Shown one piece after another: positions 1 through 8,220 of a DNA stretch of 64,000 bases. The translations under genes were made by a program, and so were the position numbers. Each line of letters begins with the position of its first letter. Within the stretch, counting starts at the first letter, position 1. Source of the DNA: ASV31 sp965229765 (GTDB lineage Bacteria > Pseudomonadota > Alphaproteobacteria > Rhodobacterales > Rhodobacteraceae); assembly GCA_965229765.1 (NCBI GenBank), contig CBDDJT010000002.1, forward strand, positions 248,001-312,000, written 5' to 3'. A model generated the notes under the pieces. It saw only the letters and a program-made list of their open reading frames with translations, made no database searches and was not told the origin of the DNA.

Positions 1-1520
1 GGACAAGCCCGGCATCTGCCGTGCGCTGGACGGTGGTGATCGCGGTCGTCCTGACCGCCGTGCTGGAAATCCTCGACAGCACCATCGTCAATGTCGCGCT
101 GCCCCACATCAAGGCGGCCTTCGGCATCACCAGCGACCAGACGGTCTGGATCGTCACCAGCTACATCGTCGCCTCGGTCGCGGTGATGCCGCTGACAGGG
201 CTCCTGTCGCGCCGCTTTGGACGGCGCCGGCTCATAACCACGGCGATCCTGGGTTTTGCCGGGTTCTCGATGCTGGGCGGACTCTCGACCTCGATCGAGA
301 TGATGGTGGCCTGTCGCCTCGGCCAGGGCTTCTTCGGCGCCTTCATGATCCCGCTGTCGCAGTCGATCCTGTTCCAGAGCTTCCCCAAGGAAGACCGAGG
401 CAAGGCGATGGCGCTGTTCGGGCTGGGCGTGGTGGTGGCCCCGGTTCTGGGGCCGACCATCGGCGCTCTTCTGACCGAGCATTTCTCCTGGCGCGCCGTC
501 TTCTACGTCAACCTGCCCATCGCCGCGCTCGCGCTCACCATGATCATGGGCGAGTTGCCCAAGGAGTATATCCGCGAAGTGCGGGTGGACTGGATCGGGC
601 TTGCCCTGATGATCACCGCCATCGGGGCGCTTCAGATGACGCTCGATCTCGGCGAGAGCCGCGAATGGTTCGCATCGAAGCTGATTCAGGTCGCAGCCCT
701 TGTCGCCTTCGTTCTGGGCATCGTATTCGTCTGGCGCGGCTGGCGGCTCGGCGATAACATCATCGACTTCGCGATCCTGCGCGACCGCAGCTTCGCCGCT
801 GCCAATGTGGCGATCATGGGGTTCGGCGTGGCGATGTTCGGGTCCATCGCGATCCTGCCGCTCTTCGTGCAGGGTCTGCTGGGCTATCCGATCGTCGATG
901 CGGGCCTTTTGTTCATGCCGCGCGGGCTGGCGGCCGGGTTCTCGATGGTGATCACCGGCGCCGTCCTGTCAAAGCGGTTCGATCCGCGTGTCTTGATGGT
1001 GCTGGGGCTTCTGCTCACCGGCTACGGCAACGTGATGCTGGGATGGCTCAACCTCGAAGCCGGGTTCTGGAATCTGGCCTGGCCCGGCGTTGTCTCGGGC
1101 CTGGGCATGGGCCTGTTCTTCGTTCCGATGTCGACATTGGCGTTCCAGAACGTCACGAACGAGAAACAGGACGAAGCCTCGGGCATCTATGGTGTGACCC
1201 GTTCCCTGGGGTCGTCTATCGGGATCGCGATCATCGGCTGGCAGGTGGTGCAGCGGACCGGCTACCATTACGCAACGCTGGTTTCGGGGATCACGCCCTT
1301 TGACCGGAGCCTGATGGACTACCTCGCGCCGCTGGGTCTTTCACCGCAAAGCGCAGAGGCTGCCGCGCAGGTCTCGGGCGAAGTGATGCGGCAGGCGACC
1401 ATGCTGGCGTTTCAGGATGCCTTCTTGCTCTCGGGCCTCGCGGCCTTTGCGATGTTGCCGCTGGCCCTTGTGATGAAGTCGCCACTGCGGGGAACCGGCG
1501 CCCCCGCAATGGCGCATTGA
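1..1520 (+). CDS. MFS drug exporter, DHA2 (EmrB/QacA) family, possibly 5'-partial
   Basis: A proton-driven multidrug exporter of the inner membrane with about 14 hydrophobic segments. The N-terminal LDSTIVNVALPHI run is the family's TM1 signature (motif D1), and the loop GLLSRRFGRRR is MFS motif A. The first candidate start is a GTG at 21, but the frame stays open to the window edge and relatives usually have 10-25 more residues before the first helix, so the true start probably lies upstream. DUF2306 follows after 24 bases, suggesting co-transcription. Substrate unknown. Family assignment is sure; the start is not. Confidence 0.9.
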   Translation, partial: TSPASAVRWTVVIAVVLTAVLEILDSTIVNVALPHIKAAFGITSDQTVWIVTSYIVASVAVMPLTGLLSRRFGRRRLITTAILGFAGFSMLGGLSTSIEMMVACRLGQGFFGAFMIPLSQSILFQSFPKEDRGKAMALFGLGVVVAPVLGPTIGALLTEHFSWRAVFYVNLPIAALALTMIMGELPKEYIREVRVDWIGLALMITAIGALQMTLDLGESREWFASKLIQVAALVAFVLGIVFVWRGWRLGDNIIDFAILRDRSFAAANVAIMGFGVAMFGSIAILPLFVQGLLGYPIVDAGLLFMPRGLAAGFSMVITGAVLSKRFDPRVLMVLGLLLTGYGNVMLGWLNLEAGFWNLAWPGVVSGLGMGLFFVPMSTLAFQNVTNEKQDEASGIYGVTRSLGSSIGIAIIGWQVVQRTGYHYATLVSGITPFDRSLMDYLAPLGLSPQSAEAAAQVSGEVMRQATMLAFQDAFLLSGLAAFAMLPLALVMKSPLRGTGAPAMAH

Positions 1521-1544
1521 TCCCGCGCCCTCGAGGTTGATCCT

Positions 1545-1997
1545 ATGACCCTCGCACCGCTTCTGAACGCGACACCGACGATCCAGTTTCACGCCTTCGC
1601 CGCGCTTGCGGCATTGCTTCTGGGCCTCGTCCAGTTCGCCCTGCCCAAAGGCACCCTGCCGCACCCGACGATGGGCTTTGCCTGGACCGCGCTGATGCTT
1701 GTCGCCGCCGTCTCGTCGTTCTGGATACACACACTGACCAGCGCGATTTGGGGCCGGTTCAGCGCGATCCACCTCTTGTGGGTCTTCACGCTCTTCGCGC
1801 TGCCGCTCGCGGTCTGGCGGGCGCATACCCACCGGGTCGCCGCGCACAGGCGGGGCATGACGCTCCTGTTCTTCGGTGCGCTGCTGATCGCGGGGGCATT
1901 CACGCTGTGGCCCGGGCGGGTGATGCACGACGTGGTGTTCAGCACGCATTTCTCGACGGACGGGCATGCCGCGTTCGAAGCCGGAGGACGGGGATGA
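1545..1997 (+). CDS. DUF2306-type membrane protein
   Basis: A 150-residue protein with four predicted membrane helices and short loops (FHAFAALAALLLGLVQFALPK near the start; FSAIHLLWVFTLFALPLAVW in the middle). The pattern fits the DUF2306 group of small integral membrane proteins, whose function is unknown. Its TGA overlaps the ATG of the next gene (ATGA at 1994-1997), so the two are probably translated together. Coding evidence is the good start context after the exporter and the clean helix pattern; function is not inferred. Confidence 0.75.
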   Translation: MTLAPLLNATPTIQFHAFAALAALLLGLVQFALPKGTLPHPTMGFAWTALMLVAAVSSFWIHTLTSAIWGRFSAIHLLWVFTLFALPLAVWRAHTHRVAAHRRGMTLLFFGALLIAGAFTLWPGRVMHDVVFSTHFSTDGHAAFEAGGRG

Positions 1998-2695
1998 CTT
2001 CGCCTGCAAACAAGGTCCGCTTGCCGGGCGTCTTCACGACTTTTGTCGCAGGCCTGCTGGTTCTCCTGCCGCTTGCGCTGACGTTCGCCATTCTCGGTTG
2101 GCTCGCTGGCTGGATCGCCGGCCTCATCGGCCCAGGCTCCCTGATCGGCCGGTTCTTTCTCGCTGCCGGGACCGGTCTGGTCGGCGCCGATCACCAGACA
2201 GTCGCTTTCCTTCTCGGCCTGACGGGCACTTTGCTGCTTGTCTGGGCGCTGGGTCTGGTTGCGCGCACGCGGGCGCGAGCCGCGCTCTCGGGGGCCATCG
2301 ACCGGCTGGTCGGGCGCTTCCCCATCGTGCGCGGCATCTACAAGCCTGTCGCGCAGGTGGTACGCCTGTTGTCCGAGGCGCCTGATGCGGAGCTGAGCGG
2401 GTTGTCCGTAGTCAGCTGCCGGCTCGGCGGCCCGCAGGGCGTGGACCTGTTGGGGCTGCTGACCTCGCACGAGATCTACGTCGTGGATGGCGAGCGGCGA
2501 CGAATGGTCTATATCCCGACAGCGCCGTTGCCGATGTCCGGCGGGCTGCTGCTGGTCCCCGCAGAAGCGGTCCGACCCGTGCCGGGCATGAGCGCCGACG
2601 AACTCATGCAGGTCTACCTGTCGCTGGGCCTGGCGGTGCCCGAGGGTCTGTCCCGCGCGGCGCCGCAAGACGCCACCCTCCCGCCCGGGGATTGA
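1994..2695 (+). CDS. DUF502 family membrane protein
   Basis: A 233-residue inner-membrane protein with two N-terminal helices (residues about 10-35 and 60-85) followed by a soluble part with IPxVRGIYKPVAQV, characteristic of DUF502. The family is common in proteobacteria and of unknown function. The ATG at 1994 overlaps the stop of the DUF2306 gene and was preferred over an upstream in-frame start at 1748 that would run through that gene in another frame. The kup remnant starts four bases after its stop, so these genes formed one transcription unit. Confidence 0.85.
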   Translation: MTSPANKVRLPGVFTTFVAGLLVLLPLALTFAILGWLAGWIAGLIGPGSLIGRFFLAAGTGLVGADHQTVAFLLGLTGTLLLVWALGLVARTRARAALSGAIDRLVGRFPIVRGIYKPVAQVVRLLSEAPDAELSGLSVVSCRLGGPQGVDLLGLLTSHEIYVVDGERRRMVYIPTAPLPMSGGLLLVPAEAVRPVPGMSADELMQVYLSLGLAVPEGLSRAAPQDATLPPGD

Positions 2696-2698
2696 CCC

Positions 2699-3059
2699 TT
2701 GCGCCGCCGATCCAGCGAGACGCCTGACGTCATCGGCGCGCTCGGCAGCGTCTTCGGCGACATCGGCACCAGCCCGCTTTATGCGGCCGCGTCGGTGGCC
2801 GCGTTCCTGCCGGACCGGGCCGAGGCCAGCGTGGTGGGCGGCGTGTCGCTGGTTCTGTGATCCCTTACGCTTATCGTGACGCTGAAATACGTCCAGGTCC
2901 TGGGGCGGCTCGGCGATGACGGCGAAGGCGGGATCCTGGCGCTAGCGCATCGTCTCGATGTGTTCGGCAACATGCGCCGGTCTCTGGCGATTGCAGCGGT
3001 CCCCGGCGTGGCGCGGCTTGTCGGCTTTGCGGTCATCACCACTGCGATCTCTGTACTGA
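2699..3059 (+). pseudogene. kup: kup remnant: low-affinity K+ transporter with nonsense codon and missing C-terminus
   Basis: The frame from the TTG at 2699 encodes the Kup N-terminus (GSVFGDIGTSPLYA). It meets TGA at 2858-2860 and then continues in the same frame with SLTLIVTLKYVQVLGRLGDDGEGGILAL and VITTAISVL, all Kup-specific. Relatives have Trp at the stop position, so TGG to TGA is the simplest change. Similarity ends near 3057 after about 120 of the usual 620 or so residues, and unrelated sequence follows. The gene cannot make a transporter: it has a premature stop and has lost most of the protein. Confidence 0.85.
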
Positions 3060-3248
3060 CCCGCACCTCCTGGAACGCGGAGCCGCGGGCCACGAGGCAG
3101 CGCAGCACGTCTAGGTCGGCGACGATCCCCCCGAGCTCGCCCGCCTCGACCACCGCACGGGCATTGATGTCCAGTTCAGCGATCGCCGCAGAAGCGTCGA
3201 ACACGGCGATATCGCTGTTGCAGAAGGGCCGGTGGAGTTCTCGTTCAT

Positions 3249-3272
3249 TGACCTGCCCCCCAAGGCTCCCTC
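3249..3272. repeat. left terminal inverted repeat of the IS3-family element
   Basis: TGACCTGCCCCCCAAGGCTC and four more bases. It pairs with the right end at 4478-4502 with one extra base and a few mismatches. The outer 13 bases are identical. Confidence 0.9.
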
Positions 3273-3274
3273 AG

Positions 3275-4132
3275 TCATAACGAGAGTCTGCGGGTCTCGT
3301 TTTCATATTCTCGGTCGTCTGATGGGGCAAGCGTGCCGGGTGCGGAGCCCTCAGATTGCTCAAGCGTCCGGCGCGCTTCTGCGGGTGTCTGGTTGCCGAG
3401 CGATGAGTGGGGTCTGACGTTGTTGTAGTCGTATCGCCAGAACGCCAGCGTGCGCCGGGCATCCTCCAGGCTGTCGAACATCTCCTCGTTCAGGAGCTCG
3501 TCGCGCAGGCTGCCGTTGAAGCTCTCGATGAAGGCGTTCTGCTGCGGTTTGCCCGGATCGATGTAGTGCCAGTCGACATCGTTGTCGTTGGCCCACTTCA
3601 GGATTGCCCGGCTGGTGAACTCGGTCCCGTTGTCGCTGACAATGCTGGCCGGTCTGCCATGGACCCGGACAAGCGCATCCAGCTCCCGCGCGACTCTAGC
3701 CCCTGAGAGGCTCGTGTCGGCCATCAGGCACAGGTTCTCGCGGCAGCAATCATCGTTCACCGCCAGAATGCGGAATCGACGGGACGCCCCGAACGTGTCT
3801 GACAGGAAGTCCATCGACCAACGTTCGCCTGGTCTCAGCGCCTCCGGCATTGGTGCCCGCGATCCCCGCGCCCGTTTGCGGCCCCGTCGTCGTCTGACAC
3901 CCAGCTTCTCATCCGTGTAAAGCCGATAGAGCTTCTTGTGGTTCATGATCATTCCCTCGCGTTCCAGCATCACGCCAATCCGCCGATAGCCGAACCGGCG
4001 GCGCTTGGCAGCGACGGCCTTCATCTTCTTGCGTATCTCGGGATTGTCCGGCGGGCGTTCACGCCGGACTGTCTTCGGATCGACACCGACAAGTCGGCAG
4101 GCCCGGCGTTGCGAGATGTCATGATCCCGCAT
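3275..4132 (-). CDS. IS3-family transposase OrfB (DDE integrase)
   Basis: The 285-residue catalytic half of the transposase. An HTH_21-like segment (FGYRRIGVMLEREG) is followed by the rve integrase core. The DDE residues are visible in WSMDFLSD, VSDNGTEF and AFIESFNGSLRDE, with the C-terminal RPHSSLGNQTPAE. The protein is normally made as an OrfAB fusion: a -1 slip at 4177-4183 joins LLGK of OrfA to ELTTPNERREAALRAM, which leads into this frame. The listed ATG at 4132 is only the first methionine, probably not a true start. Confidence 0.92.
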   Translation of the reverse strand: MRDHDISQRRACRLVGVDPKTVRRERPPDNPEIRKKMKAVAAKRRRFGYRRIGVMLEREGMIMNHKKLYRLYTDEKLGVRRRRGRKRARGSRAPMPEALRPGERWSMDFLSDTFGASRRFRILAVNDDCCRENLCLMADTSLSGARVARELDALVRVHGRPASIVSDNGTEFTSRAILKWANDNDVDWHYIDPGKPQQNAFIESFNGSLRDELLNEEMFDSLEDARRTLAFWRYDYNNVRPHSSLGNQTPAEARRTLEQSEGSAPGTLAPSDDREYENETRRLSL

Positions 4133-4170
4133 CGCCCTGAGCGCTGCCTCTCGCCGCTCATTCGGTGTCG

Positions 4171-4434
4171 TCAGTTCTTTCCCAAAAGATCCTTCAGCAC
4201 CACGTTGTCCAGCATGGCGTCGGCCAGCAGCCGCTTGAGCTTGGCATTCTCGTCCTCCATCGCTCTCAGCTTCGCGACATCAGACACCTCCATGCCGCCA
4301 TACTTCGATTTGTATTTGTAGAACGTTCCCTGGCTGAGGCCGTGCTTGCGACACACCTCGGCCGTCGGCATCCCGGCTTCCTGTTCTTTGATCATCCCAA
4401 TGATTTGGGCTTCCGTGAAACGGCTCTTTCGCAT
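4171..4434 (-). CDS. IS3-family transposase OrfA
   Basis: An 87-residue protein starting MRKSRFTEAQIIGMIKEQEA. It has a helix-turn-helix (VCRKHGLSQGTFYKYKSKYG) and a C-terminal leucine-zipper-like helix (ENAKLKRLLADAMLDN), as in all IS3 OrfA proteins. It binds the ends and, alone, can act as an inhibitor. It ends LLGKN-stop right after the slippery heptamer. Confidence 0.93.
   Translation of the reverse strand: MRKSRFTEAQIIGMIKEQEAGMPTAEVCRKHGLSQGTFYKYKSKYGGMEVSDVAKLRAMEDENAKLKRLLADAMLDNVVLKDLLGKN
4177..4183 (-). other. programmed -1 frameshift heptamer of the IS element
   Basis: On the minus strand the end of orfA reads TTG GGA AAG AAC TGA. The heptamer G GGA AAG has the canonical X XXY YYZ form in the orfA frame. 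Slipping back one base continues as GAA CTG ACG into the orfB frame without a stop, giving the OrfAB transposase. Confidence 0.75.
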
Positions 4435-4477
4435 TCGTTTGCTCCTTCAAAAGGTTGAGCAAACTCTACATCAGAAC

Positions 4478-4502
4478 GAGGGAAGCTTCGGGGGGCAGGT
4501 CA
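4478..4502. repeat. right terminal inverted repeat of the IS3-family element
   Basis: Reads GGGGGGCAGGTCA at its outer end, complementary to the left end at 3249. TCAT follows directly as the second copy of the target duplication. Confidence 0.9.
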
Positions 4503-4772
4503 TCATGTGTGCAAGATGTGCGGCCTGCACATGCGCGACTGCCGCCAGCGCCTCGGACGAGGTGCTGGACATCTTGCCTCGAACGGAGAAGCCCAACGCG
4601 GCATTGTCAGGCGTTGCCGCAAAGGACCAGACCGCGGGCGCAAGCGCCACGACGATTGCGGTCGTCAGCAGAAGGGACTTGGTGAAACGCCTCATGGAGT
4701 CGTCCCTGGAGATAGCGGACGTGCGATTGAAGACGGACCATCCATGGCTTGGCTGGGCAGGGCTGACCCGAA

Positions 4773-4790
4773 ACTTACGAATTCGCAAGT
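4773..4790. promoter_or_regulatory. 18-bp palindromic box, copy 1 (probable response-regulator site)
   Basis: ACTTACGAATTCGCAAGT lies at the very 3' end of the kinase gene, about 80 bases upstream of the secreted-protein start (4695, minus strand). It matches 15 of 18 positions with the box at 6857-6874 in front of the regulator gene. Two copies upstream of likely targets of one two-component system suggest its operator. Confidence 0.6.
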
Positions 4791-6133
4791 TTCCGCAGGC
4801 AAAGCGTTACCCGAAGACCGGGATCGGCATCCTCCAGCCCGAGCGTACCGCCGTGCCGGTCGGCGATTGCCCTGACAAGGGCAAGCCCGAGGCCATTGCC
4901 GTCGAGCGACCGCGCGGCATCGGCGCGATAGAACGGCTCGAAGACACGGGCCCGCAGGTCCGGCGGGATGCCCGGGCCATTGTCGGCAACACTCAGGTTC
5001 ACCGCTCCGCCCGACGTGTTTGCATCCATCCGGATCGTCGCGCCGTCGCCGGCATGGGTGATCGCGTTCTGCACGAGGTTTACGACAAGCTGTGCCAGCA
5101 TCTCGGGGTCGCCATACACCATCAGCGGCGCGTCGCCGCGGGCATAGACCAAGTGCTGAGCCGCGTCCTCGGCCACAGGCACATACGTGTCGGCCACCTC
5201 GTCGAGCACCTCGCACAGGTCGAAGGGCTTCATCACCCCCAACTCGCCGCTTTCAATTCGCGCGATCCGCAGGATCGAGGCGATGACGCTCTGTAGTTGC
5301 GACAAGTCCGCCAGCGACTGTTCGATCTCTCCGCGCGCGTCCCCGCCCGCCTCGACCCGCACCAGCGCCCGCTCTATTCCCAACGTCGCACGGGCGAGCG
5401 GACGGCGCAGGTCGTGCGCGACCGAGGCCGCCGTACGCTGGGTTTGGTGGAACAGCACGTCAAGCTGGTCGAGATGGTCGTTGATCCGTCGCGCGATGCG
5501 GTCGATCTGGTCATTGCCGGCGCCGGTTTCGATGCGCGCCTCTGTTTCGCCGTGCGCCACGCGGTCGAGCGCCGCCTCCATGCGCTCAAGCGAGGTCTGG
5601 CTATTGCGGCTGAGCAAATAGCCTATCACGAGGATCGACAGGACAACGATGAAGCCGGCAATCGCGAAACCGCGAATGATGCTCTGCCGACCGAGTGCGA
5701 TCACGTCTGTATTTCGACCTGTCACAACGAGATAAGGACCGACTTCCTGAGCATGGAGGATATAGGTCGCCATGCCTGCATTGTCCGGGTCCAGTCGCAG
5801 CGTCGACCATTGCCCCGCAGGCAGAACAACGTCGATATTGCCCACCAAGCGCACTCCCGCGGCGTCGTAGATCGCATGCACGAACAATCGCCCGTTCGAG
5901 GCGCGGCTGAGGGCTGTCACCGCAGGAACCAGCCGACCGGCGCCTTCATTCCGCTCGACGAACCCAAGAGTGGTCTCCATGTCGGTGACCTGGGCGCGCA
6001 GCAGGTCGGTCATCTCGTTTGTGAGCCCGCGCACTGCGAGCGCGCCGCCAAGGGTGAGGACGACAACAAAGAACACCACAGACCATAGCGCCGCCTTGAA
6101 GGCGCTGCCCGACAGGATGTCAGCGCGGTCCAT
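4775..6133 (-). CDS. two-component sensor histidine kinase (OmpR-partner type)
   Basis: A 452-residue membrane sensor kinase. TM1 is at about 13-36, a periplasmic sensor region at 37-150 and TM2 at about 152-174, followed by HAMP (175-228). HisKA has His240 in SVAHDLRRPL, and the HATPase domain has NLVQNAITHA, VADNGPGIP and GNGLGLALV. All ATP-binding boxes are present. Its ATG at 6133 lies 14 bases inside the end of the response-regulator gene, so regulator and kinase are co-translated. The signal is unknown; the linked acid-stress-type genes hint at envelope or acid stress, which is inference. Confidence 0.92.
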   Translation of the reverse strand: MDRADILSGSAFKAALWSVVFFVVVLTLGGALAVRGLTNEMTDLLRAQVTDMETTLGFVERNEGAGRLVPAVTALSRASNGRLFVHAIYDAAGVRLVGNIDVVLPAGQWSTLRLDPDNAGMATYILHAQEVGPYLVVTGRNTDVIALGRQSIIRGFAIAGFIVVLSILVIGYLLSRNSQTSLERMEAALDRVAHGETEARIETGAGNDQIDRIARRINDHLDQLDVLFHQTQRTAASVAHDLRRPLARATLGIERALVRVEAGGDARGEIEQSLADLSQLQSVIASILRIARIESGELGVMKPFDLCEVLDEVADTYVPVAEDAAQHLVYARGDAPLMVYGDPEMLAQLVVNLVQNAITHAGDGATIRMDANTSGGAVNLSVADNGPGIPPDLRARVFEPFYRADAARSLDGNGLGLALVRAIADRHGGTLGLEDADPGLRVTLCLRKLANS

Positions 6134-6797
6134 GGATCGAGTAGCCGGTATTGCGGATGGTGTGAATGAGGGCCACGTCGAACGGTTTGTCGATCTTGGC
6201 CCGAAGCCGGCTCATGTGGGTTTCGAGTACGGTCGTGTTGGGTTCAAAGCTGAAGTTCCAGATCTTCTCCAGCAGCATGGTGCGGGTCAACACGCGGCCC
6301 GCGTTGCGCATCAACGCTTCGAGCAACTGGTATTCCTTGGTCTGCAACTCGATGACTTGGCCCTGCCGCCGCGCGGTCCGCGACAGCAGGTCCAGCTCCA
6401 GGTCATGGACCTTGAGTGACGTGACCTCGACATGGCTGGAGCGCCGCCGCGTCAGTGCCGCGATCCGCGCTTTCAGTTCCGAGAAGTGGAAGGGCTTGGT
6501 CAGGTAGTCGTCACCCCCCGCCGACAGCCCCTCGACCCGGTGATCGACATCGGCGAGCCCGGTGAGGAAGATCACCGGCATCTCCGATCCCGCGGCGCGC
6601 AGGGCCCGGACCACCGACACCCCGTCCATGCCCGGCATCATCCGGTCGAGGATCGCCAGGTCGCAGGGGTTGTACAGGCAATAAGTCAGCGCATCGCGGC
6701 CGTCGGCGAAATGCTCGACGCTGTGGCCCTCCTCCTCAAGGCCGGACCGGACGTAATCCGCCAGCTTGCGGTCGTCTTCTGCCAGCATGATCTTCAC
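6120..6797 (-). CDS. OmpR/PhoB-type response regulator
   Basis: A 225-residue cytoplasmic DNA-binding regulator. The receiver domain has acidic Asp8 and Asp9, phospho-acceptor Asp51 (LAILDRMMPGMDG), Thr79 and Lys101 (YLTKPF). The C-terminal winged helix (about 130-225) ends RLRAKIDKPFDVALIHTIRNTGYS. It is first in the operon, with the kinase overlapping its end. The palindromic box at 6857 sits 60 bases upstream, consistent with autoregulation and control of the divergent hdeD gene. Confidence 0.93.
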   Translation of the reverse strand: MKIMLAEDDRKLADYVRSGLEEEGHSVEHFADGRDALTYCLYNPCDLAILDRMMPGMDGVSVVRALRAAGSEMPVIFLTGLADVDHRVEGLSAGGDDYLTKPFHFSELKARIAALTRRRSSHVEVTSLKVHDLELDLLSRTARRQGQVIELQTKEYQLLEALMRNAGRVLTRTMLLEKIWNFSFEPNTTVLETHMSRLRAKIDKPFDVALIHTIRNTGYSIHGPR

Positions 6798-6856
6798 GGT
6801 CGAGACGGTCCTTTCCCTGTAACCTCGCTATTTTGCACGCCGCAACGGTCTGCGCC

Positions 6857-6874
6857 ACTTACGTATTTGTAAGT
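6857..6874. promoter_or_regulatory. 18-bp palindromic box, copy 2, in the divergent regulator/hdeD promoter region
   Basis: ACTTACGTATTTGTAAGT, a near-perfect palindrome with half-sites ACTTAC/GTAAGT. It lies between the response-regulator start (6797, minus strand) and the hdeD start (6953, plus strand). Fifteen of 18 positions equal copy 1 at 4773-4790. Probable operator of the adjacent OmpR-type regulator. Confidence 0.65.
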
Positions 6875-6952
6875 TTCGCCCAAGGCTGATGTAGGCCGGA
6901 AGGGCGATGCCTGTTCCTGACGAAAGTCGTTCATTTGACAGGACACACCCCG

Positions 6953-7510
6953 ATGGCCACGCAATCCGACGTTTCTGCCGACATGGGACGGGACCTCCGA
7001 ACCAGCCTTGGATGGCTGGCGGGCGGTTTCCTCTTGCTCGGTATCTTCTCTGTTCTCGTGCCAGCCGCCGCCACGATCGCCGCAACCTTGCTGGTCGCCA
7101 CGGCGCTCCTGTTCTGGGGCGGTCTCGGGCTCTGGATGTCGCTGTCGCTGAGAGGCCTGCCGGAATGGAAGCTCTCGGCGGGTGCATTCGGCCTGGTCGC
7201 GGCGTTGGGCCTTGCATTCCTGGTCTTCCCGGCTGTCGGCGCCGAGGTGATGACGCTTTTCGTCGTGGCGGGGTTCCTGATCGAAGGTATCTTCTCGATC
7301 CTTTTCGGCCTGCGTCTCAGCCGCAATACATCCCGCTGGGGCTGGATGGTGGCCAGCGGTGCCGCGGCTTTGGCGCTTGGCCTCGTGGTGCTGATCGGCT
7401 GGCCGGGAACAGCCACATGGCTGCTCGGACTGCTGATCGGCGTGAATTTCCTGACCACCGGCGCGGCTCTTCTGGCGCTGCGCGCATCGATCCGGCCCGT
7501 GGCCCGATGA
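6953..7510 (+). CDS. HdeD family membrane protein (DUF308)
   Basis: A 185-residue protein with six predicted helices arranged as repeated pairs (GWLAGGFLLLGIFSVLVPAA; GFLIEGIFSILFGLRL), the HdeD pattern. In E. coli HdeD supports acid resistance at high cell density. The ATG at 6953 was chosen over a TTG at 6935 because it gives the usual short N-terminus. Its TGA overlaps the ATG of the DUF1003 gene (ATGA, 7507-7510). It is divergent from the two-component genes, with the palindromic box between them. Confidence 0.88.
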   Translation: MATQSDVSADMGRDLRTSLGWLAGGFLLLGIFSVLVPAAATIAATLLVATALLFWGGLGLWMSLSLRGLPEWKLSAGAFGLVAALGLAFLVFPAVGAEVMTLFVVAGFLIEGIFSILFGLRLSRNTSRWGWMVASGAAALALGLVVLIGWPGTATWLLGLLIGVNFLTTGAALLALRASIRPVAR

Positions 7511-8220
7511 CGAAGGCGCCGGTGACGCCCCGGACCTGCCATGTCTGCGGCAAGGTCTTTGCTGTTCACACCATGCAGCCCTGGGTCGCGGTGCGGCCCG
7601 GCGTAGCGCGCATGATCGAGGCCGCACGTCCCGGCTGGACGGAGGGGGACTAATTCTGCCAGGACGATCTGACGAAGGCGCGGCGCGACTATGTCGAGGC
7701 GCTTCTCGAGGAGGAACGCGGCGAACTGGGTGCTATGGACCGGCAGGTGGTCGATGCGCTTGCCGCGCACCAGATTGTGACGCAGAACGTCGCCGAGGAC
7801 GCGACCGGCCGCCGGACGCTGGGCGACCGGGTCGCGGACCGCGTCGCGAGCTTCGGCGGCAGCTGGACCTTCATCCTCGGGTTTGTCGGCGTGCTGGTCC
7901 TGTGGATCGCGGTCAACCTGGCCCATGTCTTCCGCCAGCCGTTCGATCCCTACCCCTTCATCCTGTTGAACCTCGTCCTGTCGTCGCTGGCCGCGCTGCA
8001 GGCGCCTGTCATCATGATGAGCCAGCGCCGGCAGGAACTGAAGGACCGGATGCGGGCCGAGAACGACTATCGCGTCAATCTCAAGGCAGAGTTGGAGATC
8101 CGGCAGTTGCATGAAAAGATCGATCACCAGTTGGCCCACCAATGGGAAAAGCTGGCCGAACTGCAAAAGATCCAGATCGACCTTCTGGAAGAAGGACGCC
8201 ATGACCGAAACCGCCGCTGA
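7507..8220 (+). pseudogene. DUF1003 membrane protein gene with an in-frame stop
   Basis: From the ATG at 7507 the frame encodes a DUF1003 N-terminus with a two-Cys knuckle (RTCHVCGKVF) and ARPGWTEGD, and then hits TAA at 7651-7653. The same frame goes on with FCQDDLTKARRDYVEALLEE and DRQVVDALAAH, two helices (FGGSWTFILGFVGVLVLWIA; FILLNLVLSSLAALQAPVIM) and a coiled coil, all typical of DUF1003, to the stop at 8220. A single nonsense change separates the two halves. The second half could be re-initiated at the ATG at 7735, keeping the membrane domain but losing the Cys knuckle. The end overlaps mprF by 20 bases. Confidence 0.75.

Larger units (their letters stand above)
3249..4502 (-). mobile_element. 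complete IS3-family insertion sequence (1254 bp)
   Basis: Bounded by imperfect inverted repeats beginning TGACCTGCCCCCC at each end (3249-3272 and 4478-4502) and flanked by the direct repeat TCAT (3245-3248 and 4503-4506), a four-base target duplication. It carries the usual two overlapping frames, orfA and orfB, on the minus strand with an intact DDE triad, so it looks complete and potentially active. The OrfA sequence is most like the IS407-type branch; that subgroup is an inference. It interrupts the small secreted protein gene. Confidence 0.93.
3060..4695 (-). pseudogene. small secreted protein (YfdX-like?) split by an IS3-family element
   Basis: The ATG at 4695 opens a signal peptide (RRFTKSLLLTTAIVVALAP, then AVWSFA) and about 40 mature residues including SEALAAVAHVQAAHLA. 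It is interrupted at 4503 by the insertion element. Beyond the element (3248 down to about 3060) a neighbouring frame reads AAIAELDINARAVVEAGELGG, so there is also a frameshift. The sequence then ends at the junction with the kup fragment. Layout and the helix sequence resemble YfdX, an acid-stress periplasmic protein, and HdeD lies nearby; this name is a low-confidence inference. Disruption by the element is certain. Confidence 0.55.
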
